Positions 1 to 7,974 of a stretch of DNA of 64,000 nucleotides are shown here, in pieces; position 1 is the stretch's first letter; every line of letters starts with the position of its first letter. Under the pieces are notes generated by a model that saw only the letters and a list, made by a program, of their open reading frames with translations, searched no databases and had not been told where the DNA came from. Source of the stretch: Alteromonas sp. KC3 (lineage in GTDB: Bacteria > Pseudomonadota > Gammaproteobacteria > Enterobacterales > Alteromonadaceae); assembly GCF_016756315.1 (NCBI RefSeq), contig NZ_AP024235.1, forward strand, positions 1,922,001 through 1,986,000, written 5' to 3'. The position numbers and the translations under genes were made by a program.

Positions 1-305
1 TTAATCAGTTTAGAAGCCAATCAGCAGTAGAGCTTTCTTTAATTGAAGCGGCAAATATGTGTCATTTATCGCCATCTCATTTTTCACGTATGTTTAAGCA
101 GATTTTTCGCGTTAATTTCTCTGAATACGCGCTGCGTCATAAGTTATACAGCGCAGCAAGGCTACTCAGTCAATCAACATTGTCAATCACACAAATAAGT
201 TATGAGCTAAACTTTTCTAGTCCATCTCACTTTATTGCACAATTTAAGAAGCAGTTCTCAAAAACGCCAAGGCAGTTTCGCGCATCAATGACAAATACAG
301 AGTGA
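1..305 (+). CDS. AraC-family transcriptional regulator, C-terminal part (cut by window edge)
   Basis: The reading frame is open from base 3 and has no start in the window, so this is the C-terminal end of a longer gene. The visible ~100 residues form the paired helix-turn-helix DNA-binding domain of AraC regulators: a first helix pair containing SPSHFSRMFKQ, then a second containing ITQISYELNFSSPSHFIAQFKK, ending with the usual K(T/S)PxQFR tail. The effector domain lies outside the window, so the ligand is unknown. It sits tail-to-tail with a truncated SDR gene and about 450 bases upstream of a P450 operon. It may regulate either one, but no binding site was identified. The family call is firm and the target is inference. 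Confidence 0.85.
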   Translation, partial: NQFRSQSAVELSLIEAANMCHLSPSHFSRMFKQIFRVNFSEYALRHKLYSAARLLSQSTLSITQISYELNFSSPSHFIAQFKKQFSKTPRQFRASMTNTE

Positions 306-312
306 GCGGCTT

Positions 313-474
313 TTAATCCTTACATTTGGCCTTTTCAGTAGTGGCTATTAACTCACTTCTTTTATTTGTATCGCGAATAGTGGCGTATACGACAAAGTCC
401 TTGCTAGCTAATTTTATACTCAGTGAAATGTCTAGCCCTGTTGATGTTCCAGTTATTAATGCAACACGTTTCAT
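313..474 (-). pseudogene. Truncated short-chain dehydrogenase (N-terminal remnant)
   Basis: On the minus strand an ATG at 474-472 opens 53 codons ending in TAA at 315-313. The product begins MKRVALITGTSTGL, the first beta strand and dinucleotide-binding turn (TGxxxGxG) of a short-chain dehydrogenase, and continues through the second strand (FVVYATIRD). The third glycine of the motif is Asp here (TGTSTGLD). SDRs are normally about 250-290 residues, so the substrate domain and the catalytic Tyr-Lys are absent. A purine-rich GAGG lies about 10 bases before the ATG. I read it as the stump of a gene that once stood beside the AraC regulator. A functional 53-residue protein is unlikely. Confidence 0.6.
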
Positions 475-757
475 AGGTCTAATCCTCTATTGTGAACATA
501 TACATTCAGGTTGAATTTTAGATGAAAGTGGGTATTTAGCAGTGCTCAAAATCACATTAATGCAGCACATTTTAACAGTAAATTTTTAGCTTTAACTGGT
601 TATTTGTCTTGTTGCCCTCGTCCAAAATAAACTCAAAAGAGCATATTTTTGATATTTCTGAATAGTAGCCTGTCACTAATGTAAAGAAAATGTTGCTAGC
701 ATGCTCCTACAGTAATCTGGCTATGAACCCATACAGCAACGAATAGGAGTGCGCACA

Positions 758-1999
758 ATGGAGCCTGAACAGCGTTGTGATTCTAATAAGATTGAAGCGA
801 AAACAGAAAGCGGCTGCCCATTTGCATCGAAAGAAAAAAAAGTAAGTATTTTTAATGACGCTTTTGCAATGCATCGATGTGATGAGGGAGTTTTAGCTAT
901 TGATGATCAAAGTGATCCTGTGACAATGGTGTTGGGATTAAAAGAGGTGAGAAAAGCGGCGCACAACTGGAAATTGTTTCAATCTGGGGCAAAACCAGGT
1001 CGCATTGTCGTTCCCTCTGAAGTGGCCATCAGAGATATAAGGCAAATACCTTTTGAAGTAGACCCTCCTGCCCACAAAGGCTTTAGAACCTTGCTTGAGC
1101 CTTGGTTTAAACGTCCTTTGGAAGACTCTTATCAGGCACGACTTAATAGTATTGTAAGCGACATGCTTGATAGTTTACTAACTAATAGTAATACGTATAC
1201 CGAGGCGGTGAATGAAATTGCATTAGTTATTCAGTCACAGGCTTTAACGACGCTATTAAATGTACCATTCACCGAGGCCGCAACATGGATTAGTTGGGGA
1301 ACGCATGTTTTTAGAAGTGATGACAATCCTCTTGATGCTGGAAAAGCCAACGTTCTTTATGACTATTTAGATAAACAAATAGCCAAAGCAAAACAAGTTC
1401 CCGGAAAAGATATTTACAGTCAATTGCTCGCTGCCGAAGTGGAAGGTAAAGCGCTAACCGATGAAGAGATAAAAGGCATTATGGTCCTTACTTTTGCAGG
1501 CGGCCGAGACACGGTTATCAATGCGCTAACTAATACGTTGGCGTATTTTTCCGAAAATAAAGATGATTTAGCACTCTTACGCACACATCCTGAGCTTGTA
1601 AATAACGCGGTTGAGGAGTTAATTCGCTATTTTTCTCCATTGACACATATGGGACGAGTGGCTACGGCAGATGGCGAGGTTAACGGACATCAAGTGGAAG
1701 ATGATACTCGTATTTCACTTTGTTGGGCTTCTGCTAATCGTGACGAAACCGTATTTGAAAACCCAAATCTGGTGGATTTAACGCGTAAAACCAACCCCCA
1801 CGTTGCTTTTGGCTTCGGGATCCACAACTGTTTAGGTGCCACTCATGCTCGAGCACTATTGAGGATTTGGATTCTTCAACTGACCCAAAAAGTCTCTGCT
1901 ATTGAAGTAGGGCAATATGAAGAGAACATTGAGATTTGGGGGAACGTTAAGCGCAAAGTCGGCTTTCATTCACTAAATGTGCGATTACATGAGCTGTAG
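758..1999 (+). CDS. Cytochrome P450 monooxygenase (candidate 6-O-methyl-galactose demethylase)
   Basis: A soluble class I bacterial P450 of 413 residues. The signatures are the I-helix oxygen-activation motif AGGRDT (residues 247-252), the K-helix ExxR (E287-R290) and the heme-thiolate loop FGFGIHNCLG with Cys358. ATG 758 is preferred over an in-frame GTG at 749 because AGGAG at 745-749 is ideally spaced from it. A ferredoxin and a ferredoxin reductase follow on the same strand, so electrons probably flow NAD(P)H -> FAD reductase -> 2Fe-2S -> P450. P450/ferredoxin/reductase trios in marine galactan loci oxidatively demethylate 6-O-methyl-D-galactose to galactose plus formaldehyde. The neighbouring agar genes make that the leading hypothesis, but the sequence alone does not fix the substrate. 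Confidence 0.85.
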   Translation: MEPEQRCDSNKIEAKTESGCPFASKEKKVSIFNDAFAMHRCDEGVLAIDDQSDPVTMVLGLKEVRKAAHNWKLFQSGAKPGRIVVPSEVAIRDIRQIPFEVDPPAHKGFRTLLEPWFKRPLEDSYQARLNSIVSDMLDSLLTNSNTYTEAVNEIALVIQSQALTTLLNVPFTEAATWISWGTHVFRSDDNPLDAGKANVLYDYLDKQIAKAKQVPGKDIYSQLLAAEVEGKALTDEEIKGIMVLTFAGGRDTVINALTNTLAYFSENKDDLALLRTHPELVNNAVEELIRYFSPLTHMGRVATADGEVNGHQVEDDTRISLCWASANRDETVFENPNLVDLTRKTNPHVAFGFGIHNCLGATHARALLRIWILQLTQKVSAIEVGQYEENIEIWGNVKRKVGFHSLNVRLHEL

Positions 2000-2107
2000 C
2001 TGCTGCCGTGTGCGAAGCATTGTAGTTGATACTTTAGGAATATTTCAAATTACGCTTAACCAAATATTAATTCATAGATAAGCATCACTTTAGTACAGGA
2101 CATAGAA

Positions 2108-2419
2108 ATGATAAACGTAACTTTTATTACCGCAGATGGACAAACAATCAATACGCAGGGCGAATCGGGTTCTTTAATGGAACTAGCTGTAGCGAATAAC
2201 GTTCCTGGGATAGATGGTGACTGTGGTGGAGTCTGTTCTTGTGCCACCTGTCATGTTCGTGTTTCCGAGCAAGATTATGCTCGTGTAGGAGAGCCAAACG
2301 ATATTGAAAAAGACATGTTAGAGCTTGCAGAAGGTGTTAGTGAAACAAGTCGTCTTTGCTGTCAAGTGGCACTATCTGACGAAATAAGTGGCATAAGCGT
2401 CACAGTGGTAAGAGATTAA
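2108..2419 (+). CDS. 2Fe-2S ferredoxin (putidaredoxin type), P450 redox partner
   Basis: A 103-residue adrenodoxin/putidaredoxin-type ferredoxin. The cluster ligands are visible as C39-x5-C45-x2-C48 within CGGVCSCATC, with the fourth ligand in RLCCQ (C85 expected). The length is typical of the family. It lies 108 bases after the P450 and 4 bases before the reductase gene, so the three genes are very likely co-transcribed. It acts as a cytoplasmic one-electron shuttle from the reductase to the P450. The family assignment is firm; the pairing with this P450 is inferred from gene order. Confidence 0.92.
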   Translation: MINVTFITADGQTINTQGESGSLMELAVANNVPGIDGDCGGVCSCATCHVRVSEQDYARVGEPNDIEKDMLELAEGVSETSRLCCQVALSDEISGISVTVVRD

Positions 2420-2423
2420 TGCA

Positions 2424-3749
2424 ATGGTAACCATAGTGTCTGAACAAATACAATCACAGCCGGTGTGCATAGTTGTAGGCGCGAGTCATGCTGGAGTTAA
2501 CTGTGCATTTGAATTGAGAAAGCAAGGGTTTAGTGGAAGGTTAGTGCTTATTGATGCCGATATGCATTTGCCTTATCACCGCCCACCGCTTTCTAAAGCA
2601 TTTCTTAATACACCGTTGGATGACGCCCCGGCACCGTTAAAAGCTAAGAGCGCTTACGAGCAAGCAGACATTGAATTATTTCTAGGGGCTATGGTTACGA
2701 AAGTTGATGCTAAAGAAAACATAGTTTCGTTTAACAAAGGTGGCTCAGGTAACGCAGAAAATGGTTACTCTATCAAATACACTCATTTGGTCTTCGCTAC
2801 TGGTGCGTCGCCAATTATTCCACCAATACCTGGTCTCAATGTCGCAGAAAATTGTCTCGTGATGCGAAATGCAAAGGACGCACTTGCGCTCAAATCACTA
2901 ATGCATGCTAAACGCGAAAACATAAGTAATTTAAACATTGTGATAGTAGGGGCAGGGTATATCGGCCTCGAGGCAGCCGCTTCATTGCGTAAAGCTGGGG
3001 CCAGCGTTACTGTCATCGAGCGCGAAGAGAGAATTCTCGCTCGTGTTGCCAGCGAATCTGTGTCAAATCATGTTGCCCGAATACATCAGGAAAATGGAGC
3101 GACGATTTTATGTCAGCGCAACGTAAGCGCGGTAGAACGAGACACAGATAAAGGTTTTCAATGGATAGTTTGTGATAATGGTGAGCGGTATCGCGCCGAC
3201 GCTATATTACTCGGGGTCGGTGTGCGAGTGAATAGCGAACTTGCACAAGAGGCTGGCACGTCACTCCATAGAGGTGCAATAAGCGTCAACACGCACATGC
3301 AGACTTCGATTAAGAATATTTGGGCTATTGGAGATTGTACAAGCTTTACTCATCCATTGTATGGTGAAAACAGCCATATTGAATCAGTACAAAACGCGTT
3401 GGAGCAGGCCAAGGTTGCGGCAAAAAATATACAGCAAATATCCGTAGCTGACGCTGGTGATGCTGCTCCGCTGCAGAATTATAAAGCAATACCATGGTTT
3501 TGGTCAGATCAGTACAACATGAAACTTCAAATGGTAGGCCTTCCTGTAAACGCAGATTGTCAGGTTACACGCCAAGAGTCAAAAGAAGCGCTGTCTGTTT
3601 GGCACTTTGTGCAAAACAAACTAGTAAGTGTTGAAGCAATTAACTCACCTAAATCATATGTACTTGGTGGCAGAGCGATTGACAAAAATGCCTTTATTGA
3701 TAAGTCGAAATTAGCCGACCCATCCCAAAGTCTTGCCGACTTGCTTTAA
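2424..3749 (+). CDS. FAD-dependent ferredoxin reductase (putidaredoxin reductase type)
   Basis: A 441-residue NAD(P)H:ferredoxin reductase of the pyridine nucleotide-disulfide family. The N-terminal FAD site is CIVVGASHAG (G19-G24, with Ser in place of the usual Gly), the central ATGASP is at 125-130, the NAD(P) Rossmann motif is IVIVGAGYIG (to residue 180), and the C-terminal FAD motif is IWAIGDC. It completes the electron chain for the P450 upstream. It starts 4 bases after the ferredoxin stop, and a strong terminator hairpin follows it, so it ends the operon. Preference for NADH or NADPH cannot be read with confidence. Confidence 0.9.
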   Translation: MVTIVSEQIQSQPVCIVVGASHAGVNCAFELRKQGFSGRLVLIDADMHLPYHRPPLSKAFLNTPLDDAPAPLKAKSAYEQADIELFLGAMVTKVDAKENIVSFNKGGSGNAENGYSIKYTHLVFATGASPIIPPIPGLNVAENCLVMRNAKDALALKSLMHAKRENISNLNIVIVGAGYIGLEAAASLRKAGASVTVIEREERILARVASESVSNHVARIHQENGATILCQRNVSAVERDTDKGFQWIVCDNGERYRADAILLGVGVRVNSELAQEAGTSLHRGAISVNTHMQTSIKNIWAIGDCTSFTHPLYGENSHIESVQNALEQAKVAAKNIQQISVADAGDAAPLQNYKAIPWFWSDQYNMKLQMVGLPVNADCQVTRQESKEALSVWHFVQNKLVSVEAINSPKSYVLGGRAIDKNAFIDKSKLADPSQSLADLL

Positions 3750-3765
3750 TTTCGTGTGGTCATGA

Positions 3766-3797
3766 GGACGGAGCTAAGAAAACTCCGTCCTTTTCTT
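3766..3797 (+). terminator. Rho-independent terminator of the P450 operon
   Basis: An 8-bp perfect stem, GGACGGAG (3766-3773) with CTCCGTCC (3783-3790), is followed directly by a T-rich tract. It lies 17 bases after the reductase stop codon and separates the P450 operon from the FG-GAP lipoprotein gene. Confidence 0.85.
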
Positions 3798-3880
3798 CAT
3801 TTTAATTCTTTTCAAATCTCGCAACATCTAGCTGTAAACGAAATGTAGTTATTTGTTGAAATCTTGTTTTCATATGTATA

Positions 3881-3890
3881 TTGTTAACAG
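3881..3890. promoter_or_regulatory. Agar-regulon operator, copy 1 (TTGTTAACAG)
   Basis: TTGTTAACAG matches nine of ten positions of the palindrome TTGTTAACAA found in front of three other transcription units of this locus. It lies 78 bases upstream of the FG-GAP lipoprotein start. The shared motif places that lipoprotein in the same presumed regulon as the agarase and anhydrogalactose genes. The regulator is unknown. Confidence 0.5.
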
Positions 3891-3967
3891 TTGTCATCAT
3901 TCTGTGGTGCTGGCAGCTGCGTGTGCCGGCCAAGCAGGTTTAAATAAACATTGGTCAAAGAACACTT

Positions 3968-5911
3968 ATGAACAAAAAGAATTGCGCTATTGTATTTTCG
4001 GCTCTTGTTACGGCTTGTTTAAGTGCGGCAGTGGTAGTGGGATGTAGCAATACACACGAGCAAGACGGCACTACAAAGGTTGTGTTTTCTGACGTTTCTG
4101 AACAAGTAGGTTTAATCACGCAGCCTAATTGGAAGTATGGCGGCCCTTCTGTCGCCGACTTAAACCAAGATGGTTTTTACGATTTACTTCTAACAAACCA
4201 TGACACTACTCCCGTACAGTTGTTTATGGCAACGTCTGCTAACGGCTATGTAGAGCATGAAAAAATATTTCCGAAAGTTGATCTGCACGGTATTGCTGCG
4301 GGTGATTACGACCTAGATGGCGACAATGATATTTTGCTATCTGTAGGAGGGGGAAACGGTCTGCACCCTTCTCCTCAACGAATGCTGCGCAACGACCATG
4401 GAACTTTTACTGATGTAACAGAGGCTGCTGGGGTATCAAAGCTGGGGGCCCGGGGGCGAAGCGTCCGCTGGGTTGACCTTGACAATGATGGCGACCTCGA
4501 TTTCTTGCAGATCAATGCGGCTAAAATGCTTAATGAGTCGACGCCTCGAAACATTATTTTTGAAAATCTAGGAAATGGGAAGTTCGATTACTTTCGCAGT
4601 CCCAGTTTCGAAGATATTGAAGCTGAACGTCTGCTTATTACAGATTATAACAATGACAATGTACCCGACATTATTGCGTTTACTAGCTATGATAAAAGCA
4701 CGATATTGAAGGGAAACGGTGATTTAACGTTCACAAATACGTCTTCTTCGGTATTTCCTCAGAACAGTAAGAACTATCCTGGAACTATTACAGTAGCGCA
4801 GGCTGATATTGATAATGACGGAGACCTTGACTATTACTTTGCGAGAGGGAAGCTGTATTACACCATTGCAAATAACGCCGTAAGTTTTGACCAAAAGCGA
4901 AAACGCTTAGACTTGAGGGATAAGGGGAGTAAGGGACACGACGGCATGTATCTTCACGCTGATAATGCACTTACCTTGACAGACTTTTATCACTTTCCCC
5001 GAGCAAATCTACTGAAGAGCATGCCTGTATTTATTGGGCAAAATAAGCGCCAGATAGCAACCCCTGTCAATCCAGTAACCATTTTACCAACAGAAGCTGA
5101 AGGCTTTCCCGATAAAGTTGAAGAAACAGGGTGGTACATTGGCTACTTAGGCAACAACAAGTGGCGCTTTGAGTGGAACATGGCCGCTGACTTAGCTTGG
5201 GATTTAAGAGCGTCTGTAATTGGAGTAGAAAAATATGAGGCGCAATGGCAGCCTCAAGATTTGTCTGTGCCTGATGTGCTTTTACGCAATGACGATGGAG
5301 TATTAACCGACATTTCAAATGTTCTTCCCAATTCAACTCGTGATAACAACTGGGGGGTAACAGCAGGTGACTTTGATAATAACGGGCTAGCTGACTTTTT
5401 CGTTTATCGATTCGGTGAGCTCAAACGCCGGGTGGTTGATGTAATGTTACTGAATCAGGGTGGTTATATTTTTGAAGAGTCAGTACATCATAACGCTACA
5501 AGTGAAGTGGGAATGGATTCTCATGGCGACGGGGGGATCGCGGCTGATTTCAATCTTGACGGCAAACTCGATATTTTAAGTGGTGATGATGATAATGGTA
5601 AGTGGCATATGTATCACAACGTCACACCATTCACAGAAAACCATTTCCTTCTGCTACACATAGGTTATTCGCCAAACGGCATTGATCCCATGGGGGCCAA
5701 AGTTTGGGTAAAAACCGCTAGTGGACAACATTTTACGCTTGTTGGTTCGCCCAATGCGAATCATTCGCAAAGTCTGCTGAATATTGTTCATATGGGGCTA
5801 GGTACGCAAGAGGTTATAGAAGAAGTCCGTGTTCAATGGAGAGATAAAGAAGTAACTACGATTAAAGATTTGCCCGCTGATCAGTTGGTAAAGGTCGGAG
5901 ATAACCTGTGA
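3968..5911 (+). CDS. FG-GAP/VCBS-repeat lipoprotein with ASPIC/UnbV-like C-terminus
   Basis: A 647-residue exported protein. The N-terminus is a lipoprotein signal with lipobox VVGC (Cys26), so it is probably anchored to a membrane, likely the outer membrane. Seven calcium-loop FG-GAP-type repeats are seen: DLNQDGFYD, DYDLDGDND, DLDNDGDLD, DYNNDNVPD, DIDNDGDLD, DFDNNGLAD and DFNLDGKLD, which suggests a beta-propeller. The last ~80 residues (from GAKVWV to the end) match the ASPIC/UnbV pattern of CRTAC-like proteins. There is no catalytic signature. Its position in an agar locus and the TTGTTAACAG box upstream suggest a role in binding galactan at the cell surface, but this is inference. Repeat spacing is interrupted between the fifth and sixth units by about 170 residues of different character. 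Confidence 0.8.
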   Translation: MNKKNCAIVFSALVTACLSAAVVVGCSNTHEQDGTTKVVFSDVSEQVGLITQPNWKYGGPSVADLNQDGFYDLLLTNHDTTPVQLFMATSANGYVEHEKIFPKVDLHGIAAGDYDLDGDNDILLSVGGGNGLHPSPQRMLRNDHGTFTDVTEAAGVSKLGARGRSVRWVDLDNDGDLDFLQINAAKMLNESTPRNIIFENLGNGKFDYFRSPSFEDIEAERLLITDYNNDNVPDIIAFTSYDKSTILKGNGDLTFTNTSSSVFPQNSKNYPGTITVAQADIDNDGDLDYYFARGKLYYTIANNAVSFDQKRKRLDLRDKGSKGHDGMYLHADNALTLTDFYHFPRANLLKSMPVFIGQNKRQIATPVNPVTILPTEAEGFPDKVEETGWYIGYLGNNKWRFEWNMAADLAWDLRASVIGVEKYEAQWQPQDLSVPDVLLRNDDGVLTDISNVLPNSTRDNNWGVTAGDFDNNGLADFFVYRFGELKRRVVDVMLLNQGGYIFEESVHHNATSEVGMDSHGDGGIAADFNLDGKLDILSGDDDNGKWHMYHNVTPFTENHFLLLHIGYSPNGIDPMGAKVWVKTASGQHFTLVGSPNANHSQSLLNIVHMGLGTQEVIEEVRVQWRDKEVTTIKDLPADQLVKVGDNL

Positions 5912-5967
5912 AAAACGAAAAAGTAGGCATGCCGAGAGGTTCAATAATATCACTATCGACAGAGATT

Positions 5968-6177
5968 TTACTTACGCTGTTGTATCATCCTTATTGCCTT
6001 TAGAAATGTTCGTCCTCTCTGTGTAACCGCAAAATTTACAGGTGAAACGGTTCCATTTAGTCCAAATAAAACGTCGAAACTAGGGTCTGCCAAAACTCGT
6101 AGGCTTAGCGGCTTTCCTATAAGAATAACTAAAGCAATGACCGGGCGAAGGCGTATATGATCTTCATTAGTTAGGTG
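5968..6177 (-). other. Gene-free gap with an unrecognised open frame, possible remnant
   Basis: Between the lipoprotein and dctM (5912-6170) no proper gene is present. The minus strand carries a 70-codon open frame without an ATG, ending at TAA 5970-5968 and running past the dctM stop. Its product is protein-like in composition (stretches such as RPVIALVILIGKPLSLRVL and FDVLFGLNGTVSPVNFAVT). It could be the decayed tail of a gene once following dctM, or chance. I do not recognise the family. Confidence 0.2.
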
Positions 6178-7457
6178 TTAGGGTAAAGTAAATTGGGTAA
6201 CCAAAGTGTGACCTCTGGTACTAGCATAGTTAGCACTAGTACAATAATCAGCGGTAAAAGAAATGGCATAGTAGCTTTAGCCGTTTTTTCAACTGTTAAA
6301 CCAGAAACTCGAGCAAGTACAAATAGCACCATACCCAGAGGAGGGGTGAGTAGCCCGATCATAAGATTAAGCAGCATAATGATACCAAATTGAACCGGCT
6401 CTATACCGGCGGCTATCGCGATTGGAAGTAAAATTGGGGTTAAAATTGTGATAGCAGCAATGGTTTCCATAAAGCAACCCACAATAAAAAGCAAAAGAGT
6501 AATACACAGATATAGCGTCACTTTACTTGTACCTGTTTGTGCTAGAAAGTCAGCGACAACCGCATCAATACCTTGACTGGTTAATACCCACGAAAAGATG
6601 GCTGCACCGCCAATGATCAACATTATCATGCTTGTAGTTTCAACAGTTTCAGAAGACACTGTAAGGAGTCGTTTTAAGGTAAGAGTCTTGTACACAAACC
6701 CTGTAAGTATGATGGCGTAAACGCAGGCGACCACGGCGGCCTCAGTTGCAGTAAAAAAGCCGCTCACTATACCGCCAACAATAATGAAGGGCGTCATCAA
6801 AGAAAGCCCAGCTCTTTTAAACGTGCTTAAAATAGTAGAAAAAGCAAAACCAGCATCTTTTTGATACCCACGTTTATAAGCGACAAAGGCGACCATTAGT
6901 GATAGTGCGAGCGCCATTAAAAGCCCTGGGACTAAACCCGCTGCAAATAACTTACCTATACTTTCTGAAGCAAGTACACCATATATAATCATAGGTAAGC
7001 TTGGCGGAATTATAGGTCCAATTGTTGAGGATGCGGCAGTAAGCCCAACGGCAAAGTCCGTGTCATATCCTCTCTCTTTCATGGCATTTATTTCAATGGC
7101 TCCGAGTCCACCAGCGTCGGCAACCGCTGCACCAGACATTCCGGAAAATAATACCGAAGCCCCTACATTTACGTGGCCTAACCCACCGCGTAACCAACCT
7201 ACTAGTGCTTGGGCAAAGTCAAATATTCTATGAGTAATGCCACCTTGGTTCATTAATGCGCCTGCCATAACAAAGAAGGGAATCGAAAGTAATGGAAAGC
7301 TATCCATGCCACCTACCATTTGGTGCAGAACAACAACAGAAGGTATGCTTCCTTCGTACAAAATAGCAAGTAAAGACGCGACGATAAGCGCTATTGCTAT
7401 GGGAAAACCGATGAATATAAGCGCAAAAAGCGAGATAAAAAGCAGTAGTATGGTCAT
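6171..7457 (-). CDS. dctM: TRAP transporter large permease subunit (DctM family)
   Basis: A 428-residue, very hydrophobic protein with about a dozen membrane segments, the usual size for DctM. Family-typical stretches include the N-terminal FIGFPIAIAL, SGMSGAAVADAGGLGAIEI, GPIIPPSLPMIIYGVLA and the C-terminal GLLTPPLGMVLFV. It is the ion-coupled channel of a tripartite ATP-independent periplasmic transporter that takes up organic or sugar acids with a solute-binding protein. It is last in a dctP-dctQ-dctM operon and starts 4 bases after dctQ. The substrate is unknown; in this locus a galactan-derived sugar acid is plausible. No clear terminator follows. Confidence 0.93.
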   Translation of the reverse strand: MTILLLFISLFALIFIGFPIAIALIVASLLAILYEGSIPSVVVLHQMVGGMDSFPLLSIPFFVMAGALMNQGGITHRIFDFAQALVGWLRGGLGHVNVGASVLFSGMSGAAVADAGGLGAIEINAMKERGYDTDFAVGLTAASSTIGPIIPPSLPMIIYGVLASESIGKLFAAGLVPGLLMALALSLMVAFVAYKRGYQKDAGFAFSTILSTFKRAGLSLMTPFIIVGGIVSGFFTATEAAVVACVYAIILTGFVYKTLTLKRLLTVSSETVETTSMIMLIIGGAAIFSWVLTSQGIDAVVADFLAQTGTSKVTLYLCITLLLFIVGCFMETIAAITILTPILLPIAIAAGIEPVQFGIIMLLNLMIGLLTPPLGMVLFVLARVSGLTVEKTAKATMPFLLPLIIVLVLTMLVPEVTLWLPNLLYPNT

Positions 7458-7461
7458 AAGT

Positions 7462-7974
7462 CTAATTTACGCTTGTATTAAAAGTGTTCTGTAATAAAAA
7501 AGAGAACAGTTGCTGTGCAGCACGAACAAAGCATGCAAGCAAAGTCAGTGCTATAAAGCTATATAAGTAGCTAAATGAAAGGTTTAGTGCGCTCATCTCA
7601 TGATTTTGTATTTTTAAAGCAATAATAAGACTAGAGGCAGCGAGGAAAAGCAAAGTAACCGAATTCACAACCAAAACACATCGAGTAACCCAATATTTAA
7701 TTTTGCTGGGCAAGCGCAGTTGGAAGTAACTAAAACTAATGTGGGTTTGTTTTCTAAAGCCTTGAGCAGCGCCTAAAAAGGTTAGAAGAATCAATTGATA
7801 TCGGGCGACTTCTTCTGTCCAGCCTAATGGCGCATTCAATAGATAGCGACTTAACACTTGTGCAGTAAGCGTTAAACCCAAAAACCAAAACAAAGTAATG
7901 GCTATTTTTTCGTCTAATTCGACTTTTTCCTTTGTGCTTTGAGTCGACTTACTAGAGAGATTGGATGTTATCAT
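7462..7974 (-). CDS. dctQ: TRAP transporter small permease subunit (DctQ family)
   Basis: A 170-residue inner-membrane protein with four hydrophobic segments and the family motif around LGWTEEVARYQLILLTFLGA. I choose the ATG at 7974-7972 (MITSNLSS...), which overlaps the end of dctP by 23 bases. The longer frame opening at 8049 would overlap dctP by almost 100 bases and add residues that look non-native. DctQ forms the membrane complex with DctM and is needed for uptake. The family call rests on size, topology and position between dctP and dctM. Confidence 0.88.
   Translation of the reverse strand: MITSNLSSKSTQSTKEKVELDEKIAITLFWFLGLTLTAQVLSRYLLNAPLGWTEEVARYQLILLTFLGAAQGFRKQTHISFSYFQLRLPSKIKYWVTRCVLVVNSVTLLFLAASSLIIALKIQNHEMSALNLSFSYLYSFIALTLLACFVRAAQQLFSFLLQNTFNTSVN

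Noticed and set aside
326..514. Plus-strand 62-codon frame upstream of the P450 gene
   Set aside because: It is antisense to the SDR stump, whose protein text is far more convincing.
749..757. GTG start for the P450 gene
   Set aside because: The ribosome-binding site AGGAG at 745-749 overlaps it and is correctly spaced for the ATG at 758.
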